In this document: positions 1 through 14,516 of the stretch, piece by piece | Layout of the letters: every line of letters starts with the position of its first letter | Numbering within the stretch: position 1 is the stretch's first letter | Origin: Cryptomeria japonica | Taxonomy: Eukaryota > Streptophyta > Pinopsida > Cupressales > Cupressaceae | Direction: 5' to 3' | Assembly (NCBI RefSeq): GCF_030272615.1 | Contig: NC_081413.1 | Span: 144,436,476-144,500,475, forward strand | Length of the DNA: 64,000 nucleotides | Position numbers and translations under genes: made by a program | Notes under the pieces: generated by a model | Seen by the model: the letters and a program-made list of their open reading frames with translations, nothing else | The model's database searches: none | Told to the model about the DNA's origin: nothing

Positions 1-133
1 GAGGGTTGTAGCCTTCTGGGTTATTGTATCTTGAGTTGTAAGCTCTAGGTAGTGTGCTTGAATGCTGGTGCATTCCTCATTGTAATATTTACACATACTA
101 CTGCAGAGTATTATCTTATTGTGGGCAGGTTCC
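1..133 (+). repeat. LTR F, left fragment (outermost host LTR)
   Basis: This stretch reads like the middle of a copia-type LTR. It has the same order of short boxes (GGGTTGTAGCC, GAGTTGTAAGCTCTAGG, AATGCTGGTGCATTCC) found in the LTRs of N2, N1 and N3. The text breaks at GTTCC and resumes at 38194, where the rest of the LTR continues to a CCAACA end. Its 5' part is outside the window, so I cannot tell a solo LTR from one end of a full element. Confidence 0.75.
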
Positions 134-1024
134 TATTAGAATCAAGGAACACTGAGAGGCGAGTGAATTAGTGCTCTACTGGTTATTAAATTTTCCGACT
201 TAACCTTAATCCACCAGAAGCATAAGCATGAAATTGAAATGCAGAAACTCAAAACAATCAACCACAAAATCATAACACCGGTATTTTACGTGGAAACCCA
301 AATGGGAAAAACCATGGTGGGATTTGAACCCACAATATTATTCCATTATGGTTAGTAGCAAAACAATATTACATGAAGGGGAATCCACTAGCATTCAAGC
401 AAACTGACTAGAGCTTACAACTCAATTACAATAAGGGCTACAACCTCGAAAGGCTCACTGCCTTACAGATCATCTACAATGATGAATTACAATGAATGAA
501 CTCCAAAATACTATCTAACAAAGCCTGGATGAGTTCCAGTTAAGTCCAAAACTTTGACTCTATCTGCTCTGCAACTCTGCTCTTTTTTCTGTCTCAGTCA
601 ACTATAGGATCAAGAATGCACACATGAAATTGCACCAAAAGGGATTCTTGATCATTAAGTTCGCTCATATTACTTCATACCATGCATCAAAAAGATCTTC
701 TGCACCAGTCTTATATATCCACAATCACAAAATAGACAATTATCAAGTTGACCTGTAGTGTAATGTATAGTCATGAGTCTACTTGACCGGATCACCCCCC
801 AAAAAGTGGATACTGGTTAACACCGGAATCACCGGAAAGCTTTTGGACCAAAACAACTCTGCTCAACCTACAATACCGATTAACTGGTTACTGGTTCACA
901 TCCACTTCCAGTTATCAAGATCTAGAGCTACTGGATAGAATTCCTTGCAGAGTTGCCATTAATGACAACCCTTAAACCAATAATCAAGCATCAGTATCCA
1001 TCAGATGAGTGTCAATTGTCAACA
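134..1024 (-). repeat. N2 3' LTR
   Basis: About 891 bp, direct repeat of 37238-38188. On the minus strand it starts TGTTGACAATTGAC at 1024 and ends ...GATTCTAATA at 134, a decayed form of the expected GATTCCAACA. It holds the conserved box with CCCACCATGGTTTTTCCC and TTTCCACGT. The usual C-tract near the end is interrupted here (GCCTCTCAGT). The right copy is about 60 bp longer because of extra sequence near 37920-37985. Confidence 0.88.
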
Positions 1025-1289
1025 ATCTCCCCCTTTGGCATTGATGGAAACACTCGTGAAAAATGACTAAGTGTTGAAACAACTTGGATACCGGATCAAA
1101 ATTGCTATCAAAATTTCTAAAGCTCCCCCCTTAGACAAAGAACTCTAAAACCTATATCATGTTTTGTAGATTGCACTCTTCTATTCCCTTATTCACTGTA
1201 CATTTTTCACCTTTACTCTCCCCCTTTGACAGTAATGCCAAAGATGGTGTGTTGTCCAAAAATTATATACAAGGATATGTATCAAAGAC
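1025..1289 (-). promoter_or_regulatory. N2 3' untranslated region with polypurine tracts
   Basis: Minus-strand AAAGGGGGAGAT abuts the LTR start at 1024/1025 and is the expected plus-strand primer. A second tract, CAAAGGGGGAGAG, lies near 1218-1230, and a weaker purine run near 1122-1132. Each of the two main tracts follows a copy of the motif GGCATTGATGxCAA or its complement. The same two-tract layout occurs in N1, N3, P and copia A. No ORF is supported here. Confidence 0.7.
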
Positions 1290-1486
1290 TTTACATATAC
1301 TTGAAGATATAAGAAAAAAATGGTACTCAAAAATCCTAAGTGGTTATCCCACCCTATCTTCAAGTTGTCCAAAACTGTAATGAATGCACTGAGAACATAT
1401 ACATGAATCTCCACATCCTTCAATTTAGATGGAACAGGTAGTCCCATAGCCTTCATAAAATCTACTTTATTACTCAACATGGTGTT
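1290..1486 (-). pseudogene. N2 ORF2, C-terminal piece
   Basis: Minus-strand translation gives a segment with KIGWDNHL that aligns with the C-terminal end of ORF2 in N1 (KIGWDTYV) and N3 (KIGWDTYL). The upstream part of the same protein ends at 15566. E1 sits between the two with GTGTT on this side and GTGTC on the other. If one target copy is discounted, the codons continue in register across the break. The exact stop is unclear; after KIGWD the sequence diverges from the other copies, so about 1290 is an estimate. Function unknown; non-functional because it is cut off. Confidence 0.7.
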
Positions 1487-2507
1487 TGAACCAAGGGAAA
1501 CTTCAAGCAAGGTTAGCAGTTTAGTTTAAATCCAAATAAGCATATAAAACCAAATAAAAGCAATAAACTTACTAATCTATACCTTGCAAGAGAAGATCTC
1601 TCTTGTTCCTCTGATTGAGCTTGATGAAGTAGAGGAACCCTTGTTCTCCACTTATTTGGATGTGTAATTCTCTCCAAATACATAACAAGATTGGTGGTTT
1701 AGGATTGGATTTGGATTATGATGGGTGAGGAATGGATAGATTTGGATGAAAAAGGATTTGTCTTGGATGAGGGATTGTTTGGATATTATGAGGATATTAT
1801 ATGGATATGATAGAAGAAGATGGAGGAAGAAAGGGATAGCATAAGATTAGAAGAAGATTCCATGTAGTGATTTGTGAGGAAATGAGACTCCAATTTATAG
1901 ATTGGAGGAGGCCAATGGAGGGCCAAGATTGATTTTGGTATGAAGGGTTGAGATTGATTTGGGATGGAAGACATGGATCAAGGTATATTGGAAGAATACA
2001 AAGGAATATAAAATTCCTTGGAGAAAGGACAGGAATTAAAAATTCCAAAATAAAGGATGTGTGGGAAGACTAAATGGATAAAGGAATTAAAAATTCCTTT
2101 AAGGAATATTTAAGGAATTTGAATTTCCTTGAAAGGATCAGAGGTGATGTGACATGAGTGGAAGAATATAAAATTGGAGAATCATGATAAGTATGATTAA
2201 GGAAGAATTAATTAGGCTGAGTGGGGATTAGGAAAAGTGATTTGTAGGAATCACATGACTTAAGTTAATTACTTAGAATTAATTAACTAAGAGAAATTTA
2301 GAAGACTTAATAATTTGGTTGACTTTAAAAGAATAGGGAAATAATTAACTTATTTGATAAATTAATTATTGGACTATAGTGACAAGATTGATTAAATTTG
2401 ATTTAATTAACCTTAAGAAGAAGGGAATTAACACAATTAAATTGGTTAATTATGATGACATGCTTAAATTAATTAAACATTAATTTAATTAATTTTAGGT
2501 GTCTACA
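1487..2507 (-). repeat. E1 3' LTR
   Basis: Direct repeat of 14517-15560, colinear over the whole length by eye, with small indels. It begins TGAACCAAGGG and ends GGTGTCTACA on the plus strand, i.e. TGTAGACACC...CTTGGTTCA as the element reads. The body is AT-rich with many TTAATTAA runs. A TTTATAGATTGGAGG box near 1894 occurs at the matching place in the other copy; promoter function is not shown. Confidence 0.88.
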
Positions 2508-2929
2508 TTTTGCCCCTCTTTGATATAGCGTCATGAAGTGATGTTATATCAAAAAAGAGTAAAACATAGTGGATGACGAGGATAAGGGCTAGTAGCTTGA
2601 TGCCCTAGTCATGAGATGAGGAAGAATGACAAGGAGGAAGGATGACGAGGAATTAGTGGTATGCCCCCTCGAGAGGACAAGCGGGTTCAAAGAACATGGG
2701 TGTGCTCTTGAAATGGATTAGAAGACTAGATAATAAAAGAATGAAGATGATGAAAGAGTGAATAAATTAATTGGATCCTCTGAGATGGATGAACGAAATA
2801 AAGTGGATGGGATTTCTTGTTGTGCAAATATGGAGAGCAAACCTAGTTTTGATATTTCCAAGGATGATCTACACCACAAATTATAGGAATCAGGATGTCA
2901 TGAAAATCAGAGGCATGGAATAGATTATC
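2508..2929 (-). other. E1 3' region and polypurine tract
   Basis: The first bases, read on the minus strand, give AAAGAGGGGCAAAA directly before the LTR, a good polypurine tract. The remaining 400 bp are purine-rich on the plus strand and contain no ORF I can support. The stretch ends where relic G begins. Confidence 0.6.
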
Positions 2930-4534
2930 TAATGTAGAGGAAGGGTGTGATAAATGAACCTTTGATATTTACAAGGGAAATACAAGGTTCAAACCCCTAG
3001 GCCTACTAGCACCTAAATGGCTCAAATAGGTCAAATGCAAACCAAAACTTCTCCAAATGATTCCAGAGGTATGGGATGTTTTTACTACCTCCAAATAAGG
3101 TGTTTAAATTGGTTATATGGTTCTAGGAACTCATCCTTAAGCCAAACCCTCTTTTTAGCCTTCTAGGCCTAATTGCCCAATTAGCCCTCCAGTAAGGAAA
3201 ATGAATTGTTTTCTCTCAACTTTTACAAATAACTAAATAAAAAAATTGTATATTCAGACACCCATTTGGCTTCCCTTTAGCACATAAAAATATTTCACAT
3301 GGTTGTTTTGTAAAGTATATGTTGTCCTTTAACTATGCACTGTTTTTAGACCAAAAAAGTGACAAATTTACAAAGGAAGTATATAATGTTTTAACTCCCT
3401 GACTCCCAAACTCTCAAAATTCATCCAATATGGTTCAAAACAAGGAAAATTCAATTATTTTAAAGGTTTGACCTTCTTAGATGCAAAATCTCTATTTTAG
3501 CCTCTCACACACCCTTAATAGTAGGGTTTCTCACATACCCCACTTCCAAACTCTATATCACTCAACTGATGATGAATTCACCTTCCATATGAAATTTATT
3601 AGCACTATCAATCATAAAATATAGCCCTCCTTAAGGCGGATTTGCTACTGCTGGTCCTTAGCAAGCATTTTCAATGCATTTTCCACTCTTTTCCAATGGT
3701 GATCACCCCTTTCTTCAACTTATCAGCACATTATCAGGTTAGAACATAATGTTACATGTTAAATGGAGAAATTACATGATTCACAGGCCTGATTCAATCA
3801 TGGAATTCCTACTTCATGTTAGACAATCACTTTTCTTGATCTAAAACTTGTCAAAATGTGTTAACAGTCAACCAAGAATTGCAAACTGAGATAGAACTGA
3901 AACTTCAATGCATCCACCAGATAATTGGTAGGTTACAAACACTCTCATATTATTAGAAAACAATAACCTATCAATATTCTATGTATATCATGCAAAAACA
4001 ACAATAAAATGGAGGAATTTGATTTTTATTGCAAAGTTGATGTCTCAGTCCGTACACTAGCACTCTCTCTGCCGTACAAAGAATTACATGATATTTTTAT
4101 AACTTCTCCCTAAATATATCAACCACCTTTGATTGGTTAAATTTAATGTTTAAAGTATTTAACTCTAAAAAACTAATTTCCCCCAAAACTACCTAGCCGT
4201 TGCCTTTCAAATATTCAAATTTGTCAACTTTGGGAAAATGACATAATTTGATTAAAACTCCTAACTATTGACTCTACAGGTCATGAAAGGTTTTATTAAA
4301 ATTTTCTAAACCTTCTAGACTCTCTAATCCCTAAATTCCTATTACATCTTTTTATTGGTCCTAAGGTCCTTACCAAGCCCTTTAGGACAATTTACAAACT
4401 TATTACATTTTTCATCATAAAAAGCCACAATGGGCTTCAATATATCATAGTTTATTGCTCCTTCACTCCTAAGACCTTAAAAAGTCTTTAATGGCTTCAT
4501 TGAGTCCTTTGGTCTTCCAAATGCACCTGCACCA
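2930..4534 (-). repeat. G 3' LTR
   Basis: Matches 6643-8393 along its length, starting at GAAGGGTGTGATAAATGAACC on the plus strand and ending at GCACCTGCACCA. As the element reads, it starts TGGTGCAGGTGC. It lacks the AT microsatellite of the other copy: at the equivalent place there is only AAATAAAAAAATTGTATATT. No ORF of its own is supported. Confidence 0.82.
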
Positions 4535-4803
4535 TGCTCCCCAATAAAGAAAAAACTCTTGTCCCAAGAGTTTGGCTTGAGTTTGCCTCCATCAACTGGC
4601 CAATGCCTCCTCATTGATTGGTCTCCCAATGTGATCTCTTTCTTGTCATCACCTGCACTCACTTTGCCAAAAGTATTCAAATGAAAACAAAATGTATTTG
4701 ACCCTATTTTTGGATCAGACTGCTGCCTTGCTGCCCCATCTGATTTTGCTACTTCATAGTGGTTTGTGGCTTGCTGCACCACCTGAACCTGTTCTCCCTT
4801 CAT
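4477..4803 (-). pseudogene. G terminal ORF, unidentified
   Basis: A 108-codon frame downstream of the protease that runs into the 3' LTR, so its last codons are LTR sequence. It has no motif I recognise, no membrane segment and no metal-binding cluster. Its place, where reverse transcriptase should begin, suggests it is what remains across an internal deletion. It could also be a chance frame. Confidence 0.3.
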
Positions 4804-4951
4804 CTAACCTTGAAATGGACTCTTAATAGTGCCTATTTGAACATAGTTTAAGTCCCAATCGACTGCTCGTTTAGGACTGCTGCTCTGTCATAACCAACAT
4901 TTTGTTGCCTTGGGTTTGCTGTCCCCAACTAGCATCATACTCATCTCTAAC

Positions 4952-5422
4952 CTACTTATTCAATGGAATGTTGCTTTCGAAACACATCACCATCTTGTCA
5001 TTACTTATGTAATCCAAAGGTTGTAATTTATATCTTTGTCTACCATTATGCACAATGTAGGCATTTGAGTAACCATCATGAAGAGTTCTTCTTTCCCATT
5101 GCCATGGTCCACCCAAAATCATATGTCCACAACTCATAGGTATGATATCACACATTACTTGATCATGATAGGGACCAATTGAAAAATTAACAAGAGCTCT
5201 CTTTCTAACCTCCACATTTAACTCTTGATCAACCCAAGTGGCCTTGTAAGGGTTAGGATGATCCACCATTGCCAATCCTAGCTTAGTCACCATATCAACT
5301 GAAACCAAATTGTTATGTGAACTAGAATCTATAATGAATTGACATAATTTACCCTTGCTCAAACAATATGTTCTGAAAATGTTCACCTTTGGTTCTTGTA
5401 TTTTCTCACCTTGTCTCACCAT
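4952..5422 (-). pseudogene. G retropepsin-like aspartic protease relic
   Basis: About 156 codons follow gag directly, as expected for a gag-pro order in Ty3/gypsy elements. Near residues 30-33 the text FIIDSSSHNNLVS fits the catalytic region of a retroviral-type protease, normally D-S/T-G, here D-S-S, so the conserved glycine is lost. ILGGPWQW later in the frame fits the hydrophobic second motif of these proteases (family usually I-L-G). The enzyme would cut the polyprotein in the particle. The changed active-site loop and the missing pol downstream argue that it is inactive. Confidence 0.7.
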
Positions 5423-5428
5423 AAGGAA

Positions 5429-6584
5429 TTATCCCTCTGTCTCTGGATATGCTAGCACTTGTCCACGATCTTCCTTCTTCTCTTCTTCTTGTGTCAAACC
5501 CACTCTTCTCTCTTTTCCTTTATTTGATTCAATCCACTTAGGACACCTAAAGGATTGATGACCTACCTCATTACAATTGAAACACTTGCCTTGGAAAGTT
5601 CCACTTCCTCTTCCTACTCCAAATCTTTCACCTTTATGGTTGTATCCTCCTCTTGGCTCTGAAGTATTCCCCTTGTCTCTATCCTTGTCTTCCCAAGTCT
5701 TATTTGTTCTTCCTCCTCTTCCTCTCATGAATCCACCTCCTCTATTGTTTCTTTGTCTTTCATTCTTCCTCTTCAACTTCTCTTCTGCTCTCACTGCTAA
5801 TTGAAAGCATTCTCCAAGGGTTCTAGGCATATTCAACCCTATCTCATCTTGAATATTATACTTGAGGTCATTGATGTATCTAGCCACCTTCTCATATTCA
5901 TCTTCTGCTCCTCCCCTAATGCTCAGGGTGTGAAATTGTTCAGTATAGGACATTACATCTAAGTCCTTTTGTTTCAAGTTGTTTCTCCTCATCTTTATCT
6001 AGATTGCCAAGTCTGACGGAAAAAATTGACTCCTCACCATAGTATTCATCCTCTCCCAATCTGAGATTTTATTCAATCCCCTGTCCTCTCTCTCATTTAT
6101 AATACTTGTCCACCATGTAAGGGTTGTTCCCCTTAGCCTTTCTTTTTCTATTTTCACCTTCTTGTCTCCAACTATCTCCTCTAGATCAAAATAGTTCTCA
6201 AGTGCCTCTATCCAACCAAGCACTTCTTCACTCTCCATATTGCATTGATAGATTGGAAAATCAACTTGTGTCTTCATACTAGTACCTTGTATTGCCTTAA
6301 TCAATCTTTTCGAATCTCCTCTCCTCAGGGTCTTCTTCATCCCTATGTCTTTCATGTGCTTGCTCTTCTCCTTCATTGTTGTCTTCATGATTCTCTTGTC
6401 TTATAGGGTCTCTTCTTTCTTTCTATAAGGCTTCTATCCTTCCTAACAATTAAATTTTCTCCCTTCTCATGTGTCTTTCTTCCCTCTCTTTGGTTGCCTC
6501 TAACTCTCTATTCTCTCTTTCCTTCTGTTCTAGGGCTGCTTTCGACTCCTCAATCTCTCTGGCCATTTGGTTTTTAGGTGCCAT
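5429..6584 (-). pseudogene. G gag (nucleocapsid) relic
   Basis: A likely start codon is at 6584, followed by a basic, glutamate-rich N-terminal part. The core (from about 6250 to 5900) contains WIEALENYFDLEE and WERMNTMVRSQFFPSD, typical of the Ty3/gypsy gag (Retrotrans_gag) fold. Near 5994 an in-frame stop separates this from LKQKDLDVMSYTEQFHTLSI, also a gag hallmark. An arginine/glycine-rich stretch and one zinc knuckle CFNCNEVGHQSFRC (CX2CX4HX4C) close the protein. Gag would coat element RNA in virus-like particles. Stops and frame changes near 6390-6450 make it a pseudogene. Confidence 0.8.
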
Positions 6585-6624
6585 GTTATAGTTGGTTGGT
6601 TTTCCTCCTTAAATATCTACTAGC

Positions 6625-6640
6625 TGAAGTTTTGATACCA
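6625..6640 (-). other. G primer binding site
   Basis: Minus-strand TGGTATCAAAACTTC lies just inside the right LTR. It resembles the plant initiator-tRNA-Met primer site TGGTATCAGAGC with two changes in its first twelve bases. It fixes the orientation of G as minus. Confidence 0.65.
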
Positions 6641-6642
6641 CC

Positions 6643-8393
<1,751 letters not shown>

Positions 8394-9933
8394 CTCTCAG
8401 ACAATAGGTATCTCAATGCACATAGGCTCACAAACACCGATGATGATGTAAATGCGAGACTATAGGATCGTACAAGAGAAACCATCAAACACACCATACC
8501 ATAAAAATTATGCCCCATTATACACCAGCCATGACATACCAAGATATAGGATGATCAAGGCAACCTTGAACAAGTAAAGTCCCAATCTGTCTCATATCAT
8601 GCAAACATCATGCACATGGCCAACTATTATCTCTTACCAAGAGTAGGACATGGATCTGTATAAACTGCTAGACATGGGAAGGATACATCCCGATGGGCAG
8701 GTGATAGACTTGGATAAACTGCTAGATATGGGAAGGATGCATCTTGATGGGTAGGGTGTGGATATATTTATGGGAGGCAATAGATAATTTGTTTGTGCAG
8801 GGTGTGAAGATGGAAGGATTTCCACTTAGATTTGATTAGCATAGTATGGATGGGTGTTTGGATTATGTGCAAGTCAATATAAGCTCAGATAGATGGAAAA
8901 ATATCAGTTTTGATTGGGAAAAGCTTAGTGTGATGAGGATTATAAATGGATTGGCTAATATGGGAGGTATATTAATGATTGAATAGGATTGGATGGGATA
9001 GGATTTGATTATGGATATAGGATAAATGGATTGGAACCATGACAAGGGAGAATCAAGGTTTGGTAAAAGGATGGTTGAATGGAAGGATATATTGTTTGGA
9101 TATGAGACAGATGGATTAAGTGGATGGATATGGATAGAATATGGAGGAATAAAGGATGGAGGGTAGGATGATGGATACCCAAGGACTATGTTTCAAAGGA
9201 GTGCAATGCCTCACATTAGAGGTAGTGGAATTAAGGATGGAAGGATGGTGGATAAAGATGTATTAGATGGAAGGATAATGTGTAATGGATATGGATGGTA
9301 GAGAAATTAAGGCTTGTGTGTTTCAAAGCATGCATATACATTATTTGCCTCTAACACAATCATGACCAAACATAAGAATTAAGGATGCATTTGGATAGGA
9401 TGAGAGATATGAGATGGAGGATATGGATAGGATAGTCAAGATCAAAGATATGAAAGGAGGATGAACGTAGGTAGGATGCAAATAGAAGATAAGGAATGTG
9501 GATGGTAGGATGGCATGGATGAATCTTTCCCCCAAGTGTAGATTACAAGAGGACAGGGGATTACACATGATGCTTGTTTACCAAGTTTTCATCATGGTAC
9601 TTACCCAAGGCACCACAAGAAGTGGTTTTCACCATTGGATGGAATTTTTCTCTTTACTTTTTATTTTATTTTTTATTTTTCTCTTTTTTCTTCTTCTTTT
9701 TTTTTTGATATTTTTTTGGAATAGTTTGGATGGATAAGGCTAAGGATAAGTGGATGTGGAAGATAGCGGATGTGTTAAAGGGAGATGGAGGGAAAACTCA
9801 AGAATCTATTTCCATGGATAGTATCCCTTAAAGATGTGCTATATTGAACCAAGATAACTAGAGGTATGCTCATAGATGTTGGTAGAAATAGACGAGGAGA
9901 TGGAATAGATGGAAGATTGAGGAGGATAAGGAT
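8394..9933 (-). other. E1 internal region without a supported gene
   Basis: Strong strand asymmetry: the plus strand is rich in GGATGG, GGATATGG and similar purine runs, so minus-strand frames are rich in proline, serine and isoleucine codons. Several short minus-strand ORFs exist but show no domain and no frame continuity. I read it as the decayed 3' half of the E1 coding region. A pyrimidine-rich run of about 80 bp lies near 9635-9715. Confidence 0.45.
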
Positions 9934-12024
9934 TTATGCAAAGGATTTGATTAAAGGAATGAGATTATGAAAAATGGATGTTGGATAATGGATGGGGTTT
10001 GGGAAGACTTGTGGATAAAAGGATGGGGATGTTGGGAAGATCGACATTGGCACACACCTTGAAGGGTGGTGAAGTTGTGGAAGATAGGGTTTTAAATTAG
10101 ATAGACAATAAAATGTGGATTTTGGGACATGAGGACCCAAAATAGATGAAGGGGATGAGGGACTTAAGATAGTAGATTTTGGGTCCTGTCCTAAAATGGA
10201 TTTTGAAGATGATGGACTTTTAGATGGAGGATTAGAGGACTTATGAGTGGAGGAAGCTTTTGGATTAGCAAGTTTGGATGCCAATTTGGATTTTACTTTG
10301 AGATGCATTTCTTCTATGAGTTGCTTGGGGATCCACATAGGTTTTTATTTTTTATTTTTGGGCCTTTGTGGCCTTTTGGATTTTTTTTTCTTTTGGATCA
10401 TATTTTTCTTTTCTTGAGCATGTCTTTTTGAGGGGACATGTTGATCCTTGTATTTTTGTGGATTTCTAGCTTTAAGAATTTTAGATTTGGCATCCAAATT
10501 TATTCCAATAATAATGATATGAGCACATGAGGATGGATGACTTGAAAGTTTTATGGAAGGGATAATGGAGGGAGCATGTTGGAAGGAATTAAAGGATGTG
10601 TTCCTGTGTTGATCTTACTTAGGGATCATTTGAGGTGATGGGGTGGTAGATGGAGGGATGTAAGGACCCAAAATGGATGGAAGGGATGGAGGGTTTATCT
10701 TTGGAACATAAGGACCAAAAATGGATGTGGAAGATGAGGGATCGTGTGATTTTGATGTTGATTTAGGAGGTATGGAAGATATACCAACATCTTGAGCATG
10801 AGCTTTGTATCCAAAGCCATATGAACTTTCATTTTATTTGAATTGAAGGGGTTCCAATATGCCTTGTTCATGGAGGCCTAATCCTTTGCCTTGATAGTTT
10901 ATTTTTTGACAAATTCTTTTTCCAATAGGATATTATTTTGGAAACAAATCTATGCGAGTCCATTTTGAGTCGGATGAGATGTGGAAGGGATTGTAAGCTC
11001 TTGGAGGAAACCAGAGTGGATGAAGGTGGAAGGGCCAAGTTGATAGGTATGGGATTCATGGATAGCTTGGCTAGGGGTGTTGGGACCTTGTGGAGGACAA
11101 GGATTGTATGGAGTATTATGATCATGTGTGAGATTAGGATGAATATTAGGATCGTGAGATGGATTGGTGTCATGACATGGAGAGGAAGGAATACTTTGAT
11201 CTTGACTTGGGATGGGATCATGTGGTGGAGTGGAAGGAATGATTGGACCTTGAGATGGGAGGGGATACATGGAGTTTGATATGCAGGAGTATCATGAGAT
11301 GGAGGGATGCATTTATCTTGAGGTGGAGCAGAATCTATGCTTGCATGTTCTGGAACAAGCTTGTGACATGTTGGGGGTTGGGGGGATGTTGTGATGGAGG
11401 AGGAGGTGGATTATTTGACTTGGATAAATGGGGGAATGGGAGTATATTTATTTTGAGAGGATAGAGGTGGATAGAGGACTTGGGGGTTTTGGGAAAAATT
11501 GTTTTGAGGTGGGGGTTTTGTCTCCTTTGGTAGTATTTCTTGGATAAAATTACAGAGAAAGTACTTTGAGGACATGGGTGATGTGGATTTTGGAGGATAA
11601 GGATTATATGGAGGTTTAGGATTAGATGGAAGATTGGGATTATGGATTGGGGGAGAAGATGGAGGTATAGATGTTGGATCAAAGGGGTATGTGGATGAGA
11701 AATGATATAAAGACATGGATGGTGAATAAGATGGATTTCCCTTGTCAAAAGTAGGGGAAGAATACGATATGTGAGATGAATTGGGATTGACTCGATTAGT
11801 GGGTTGGGGTGGGAGACTTGATGGGAATTGTTGATAGGGCGATCCTTGAACTTCAAACAAACCCATGAGGCTTGAATGTGCATTTTGGGTAGCATGTGTA
11901 GACCATGCAAGGGTAACTTCAAAATGATGAGAATGAGGGGATACAAATGATGAGATGATGCTAGATGAAGATGAGGATTAGGACTTAGAAAATTCAGATT
12001 GGATTCAGGAATGATTGTATTCAA
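9934..12024 (-). pseudogene. E1 proline-rich gag-like relic
   Basis: Overlapping minus-strand frames (11335-12024, 11411-11866, 10950-11270, 9934-10338) encode proline-, serine- and histidine-rich sequence, with recurring units such as PHDPIPSQ and PNPSHDP. No CCHC knuckle, protease or polymerase motif is visible. Its place, after a long leader downstream of the 5' LTR, is where gag should be. E3 has a similar Q/P-rich relic after its own leader (39167-40080), which supports a shared structural protein. Frame changes prevent naming a single ORF. Alternatives: a fast-evolving gag, or low-complexity sequence with no product. Confidence 0.4.
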
Positions 12025-14516
12025 TTTAATTTTTTCGTGGATTGGATTGGACTTGATTTGATTTGATTGGATTGGGTTTGATTTGATTGGATTGGATTGG
12101 TCCTTGGATTAGGACAAGATTATTTGGATTAGAATGACACCTTAGCCCCTAGATTAGGACTTAGATGGGAATTGATGATGTGGGCCACAAGCAAGGTGAC
12201 AACCAAGCTAGGTAAAATTTAGACCTTTGCAATTGATCAAACCTTCTTCTACTTAAGGCAGCCTTACATTCCTAAGAAAAAGAGGGTAAAAGGATTAGGG
12301 TTTTGATCAACCCAAAATGATTAAGCAAAGGTACTTGGGGGAGATTCTTTCCCAAGAACAAAATCCAATTGATAGATTGATTTAAGATAAAGGTCTAAAT
12401 TAAACTTTCACAAAGTGTCAACCTTATGATGAGGTTGATTGATTGATTGATTGATTGGATAATTTGATTGATTGGGTTGATTAGGATCGATTGGGATTTT
12501 GGGGATTTGATTAGGTTAATGTGCTAAGTCCTTGAGGATGAAATGAAAATGATCGTGGAAGGATGGATTGATATTAGGTAAAAGAAGGGGAAGGTTACCC
12601 AAGATTGGATTAATGATAGAATAGAGATATTGATTGGGGATTGATGATTGTTTAGATGGATGGATTAGGGATTTGATATGGATAAAGATGAGGGAATAGG
12701 AGTTTGATAATGACAAGGTGGAATTTTAAGGGGGGGTTTGATTAAATGTGGGGATGTTGGACTTGTTTTTGACTTGGCAAGAGATATCAAGCAATGAATA
12801 CATGTTGGCCAAGATAACACTTTATGACAAGCATGAAAGGGATTGGGGGCCTAGATTAGCCCAAATAGATTTTACAGGTTTTGCATAAATGAAAATGCGC
12901 TTGAAGACATACAACATAGGATAGAAAGTGGAAACCACTTGATAGGCCTCTCGCATAAGCAATACCTCACTTAGGTGGACAAATAGAGATTCTGGTAGCA
13001 CTAGCTCCCCTCCACGACACACACTTCTTTGGCATACCAGATTCTCTTACCCCAAAGATCCAAGGATATATTAGATGAGGAATTTATGTCTCATATTGAG
13101 TGGATAAATGAGGAGTAACTTCAAGGTACGATTTGCATCCCCTGTACTATAAAATATAGGATTTTGGCTACTAAAACTGGTGTCTACTGTAATTTACAAG
13201 GGATCACCAATTCGATGATAGACTCTCAAAGCAAGCCACTTAATGATCTAATTGAGCTTATTAGTGTAGGGAAGTCCCCCACATATGTCAAAATCACTTA
13301 GCACTCCACCTTCCCAACCAACTTATTTATATAGTAGCTCAAAAAACCCACTCTAGATCGCGCCGGGAGAGTCGATATCCCTGATGTGTCCCAATTTGAG
13401 ATACCCTTGTGGGGTGATGAAATCTCCAATCAAGGATACCCCTCAAATACAAAAATGATAAAGAGGGTGTTGTTGAACACTCATTCTCTTACACCCAAGA
13501 TCCACAAAGGCGAGGGGAGAGGATACTAGAGTGCAACGGTGGGTCCACTCCACATAAAATGTGCAAGCGCACCAAACACAAAAGATAGAGTTTTATTTTA
13601 GTCCCGCATGTTCATAATTTTCTAACTAGGAAGGCAATAAGAAAACTACTCCAGTGGGAAAAATATGTCTTGGAGCAATGTGCTGCAACAAAATAGTTAG
13701 TAGTTTCATTTTTTTTTGTCTTGGACAAACGGTGCAAACCTGCAAAACTCAAAAATTGATCAGCAACTAAATCCCTAATGGACATAGCGTAGACGTTGTT
13801 CCATAGGTGGATGTGCTACAATGCCTGCACATGTGCTGATCTTCCTACGCACGCGCTAAAGTAAGTCCGTCACCTACAAAAATCAGAAAGTGAGAAAAAG
13901 ACCGAATTTAAATTCAAAAATTTGAACTGCGATTATACCTGATCGGACGAGTTGATGTAGAAATGCCCATGTCGAACCACAAGCATACGTGTTGTAAGAG
14001 AAATGATTAGTGGGAAACAAAGACTCCAAAAATTCAAATTTGAAAAATCTAATAGAAGACAAGATATGGGTTTAAACGGACGCGCTGAACTAGACCATAG
14101 GCACCAAAATGCCTGCGCACACGCTGGTTTCATAGAAATGTAAATAAGACAGATTTTCAAAAAGAAAGATTTTTTTGATTTTTTAATTTTGTTTTGAATT
14201 TTAGATTTAAATGATTAAGACAAAAAGGAATCCTAATCTACTAAAAGGGAAAACTTTCTAGAAAAGCGGACACGCTGGACCCGTTTCAGACACGTTGAAC
14301 AACAGTTTGTGAAAAAGGTGTGTTAATAAATTTGAAATTCAAAATTGATGCACTGAAGCACCTGCGCACGTGCCAAAGCAGAGGCACACACACTAAAGCT
14401 GAGGTACACATGCTGATTTGCAGACGCGCTGATCTAGAACCTACGGCTAAAAATCACAAAAAACCTTCAAAAAATGTTATATTTATGAGACGTGGGTCCC
14501 ACCGGGCATGCCAAAA
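12025..14516 (-). other. E1 leader, non-coding
   Basis: 2.5 kb between the 5' LTR and the gag-like relic. Near the LTR the minus strand reads TTTTGGCATGCCCGG, a possible but unassigned primer site. From about 13790 to 14450 there are scattered units built on GCGCAC, CGCGCTGA and GCACCxxCGCAC. A TTGA repeat lies near 12437-12458. The text at 12990-13760 resembles 41265-41990 in E3, including CTCCCCTCCACGACA versus ATCCCCTCCATGACA, so this leader type is shared. No gene is supported. Confidence 0.55.

Noticed and set aside
10938-11464. Plus-strand ORFs rich in glycine, tryptophan and methionine
   Set aside because: Antisense shadows of the proline-rich minus-strand region of E1.
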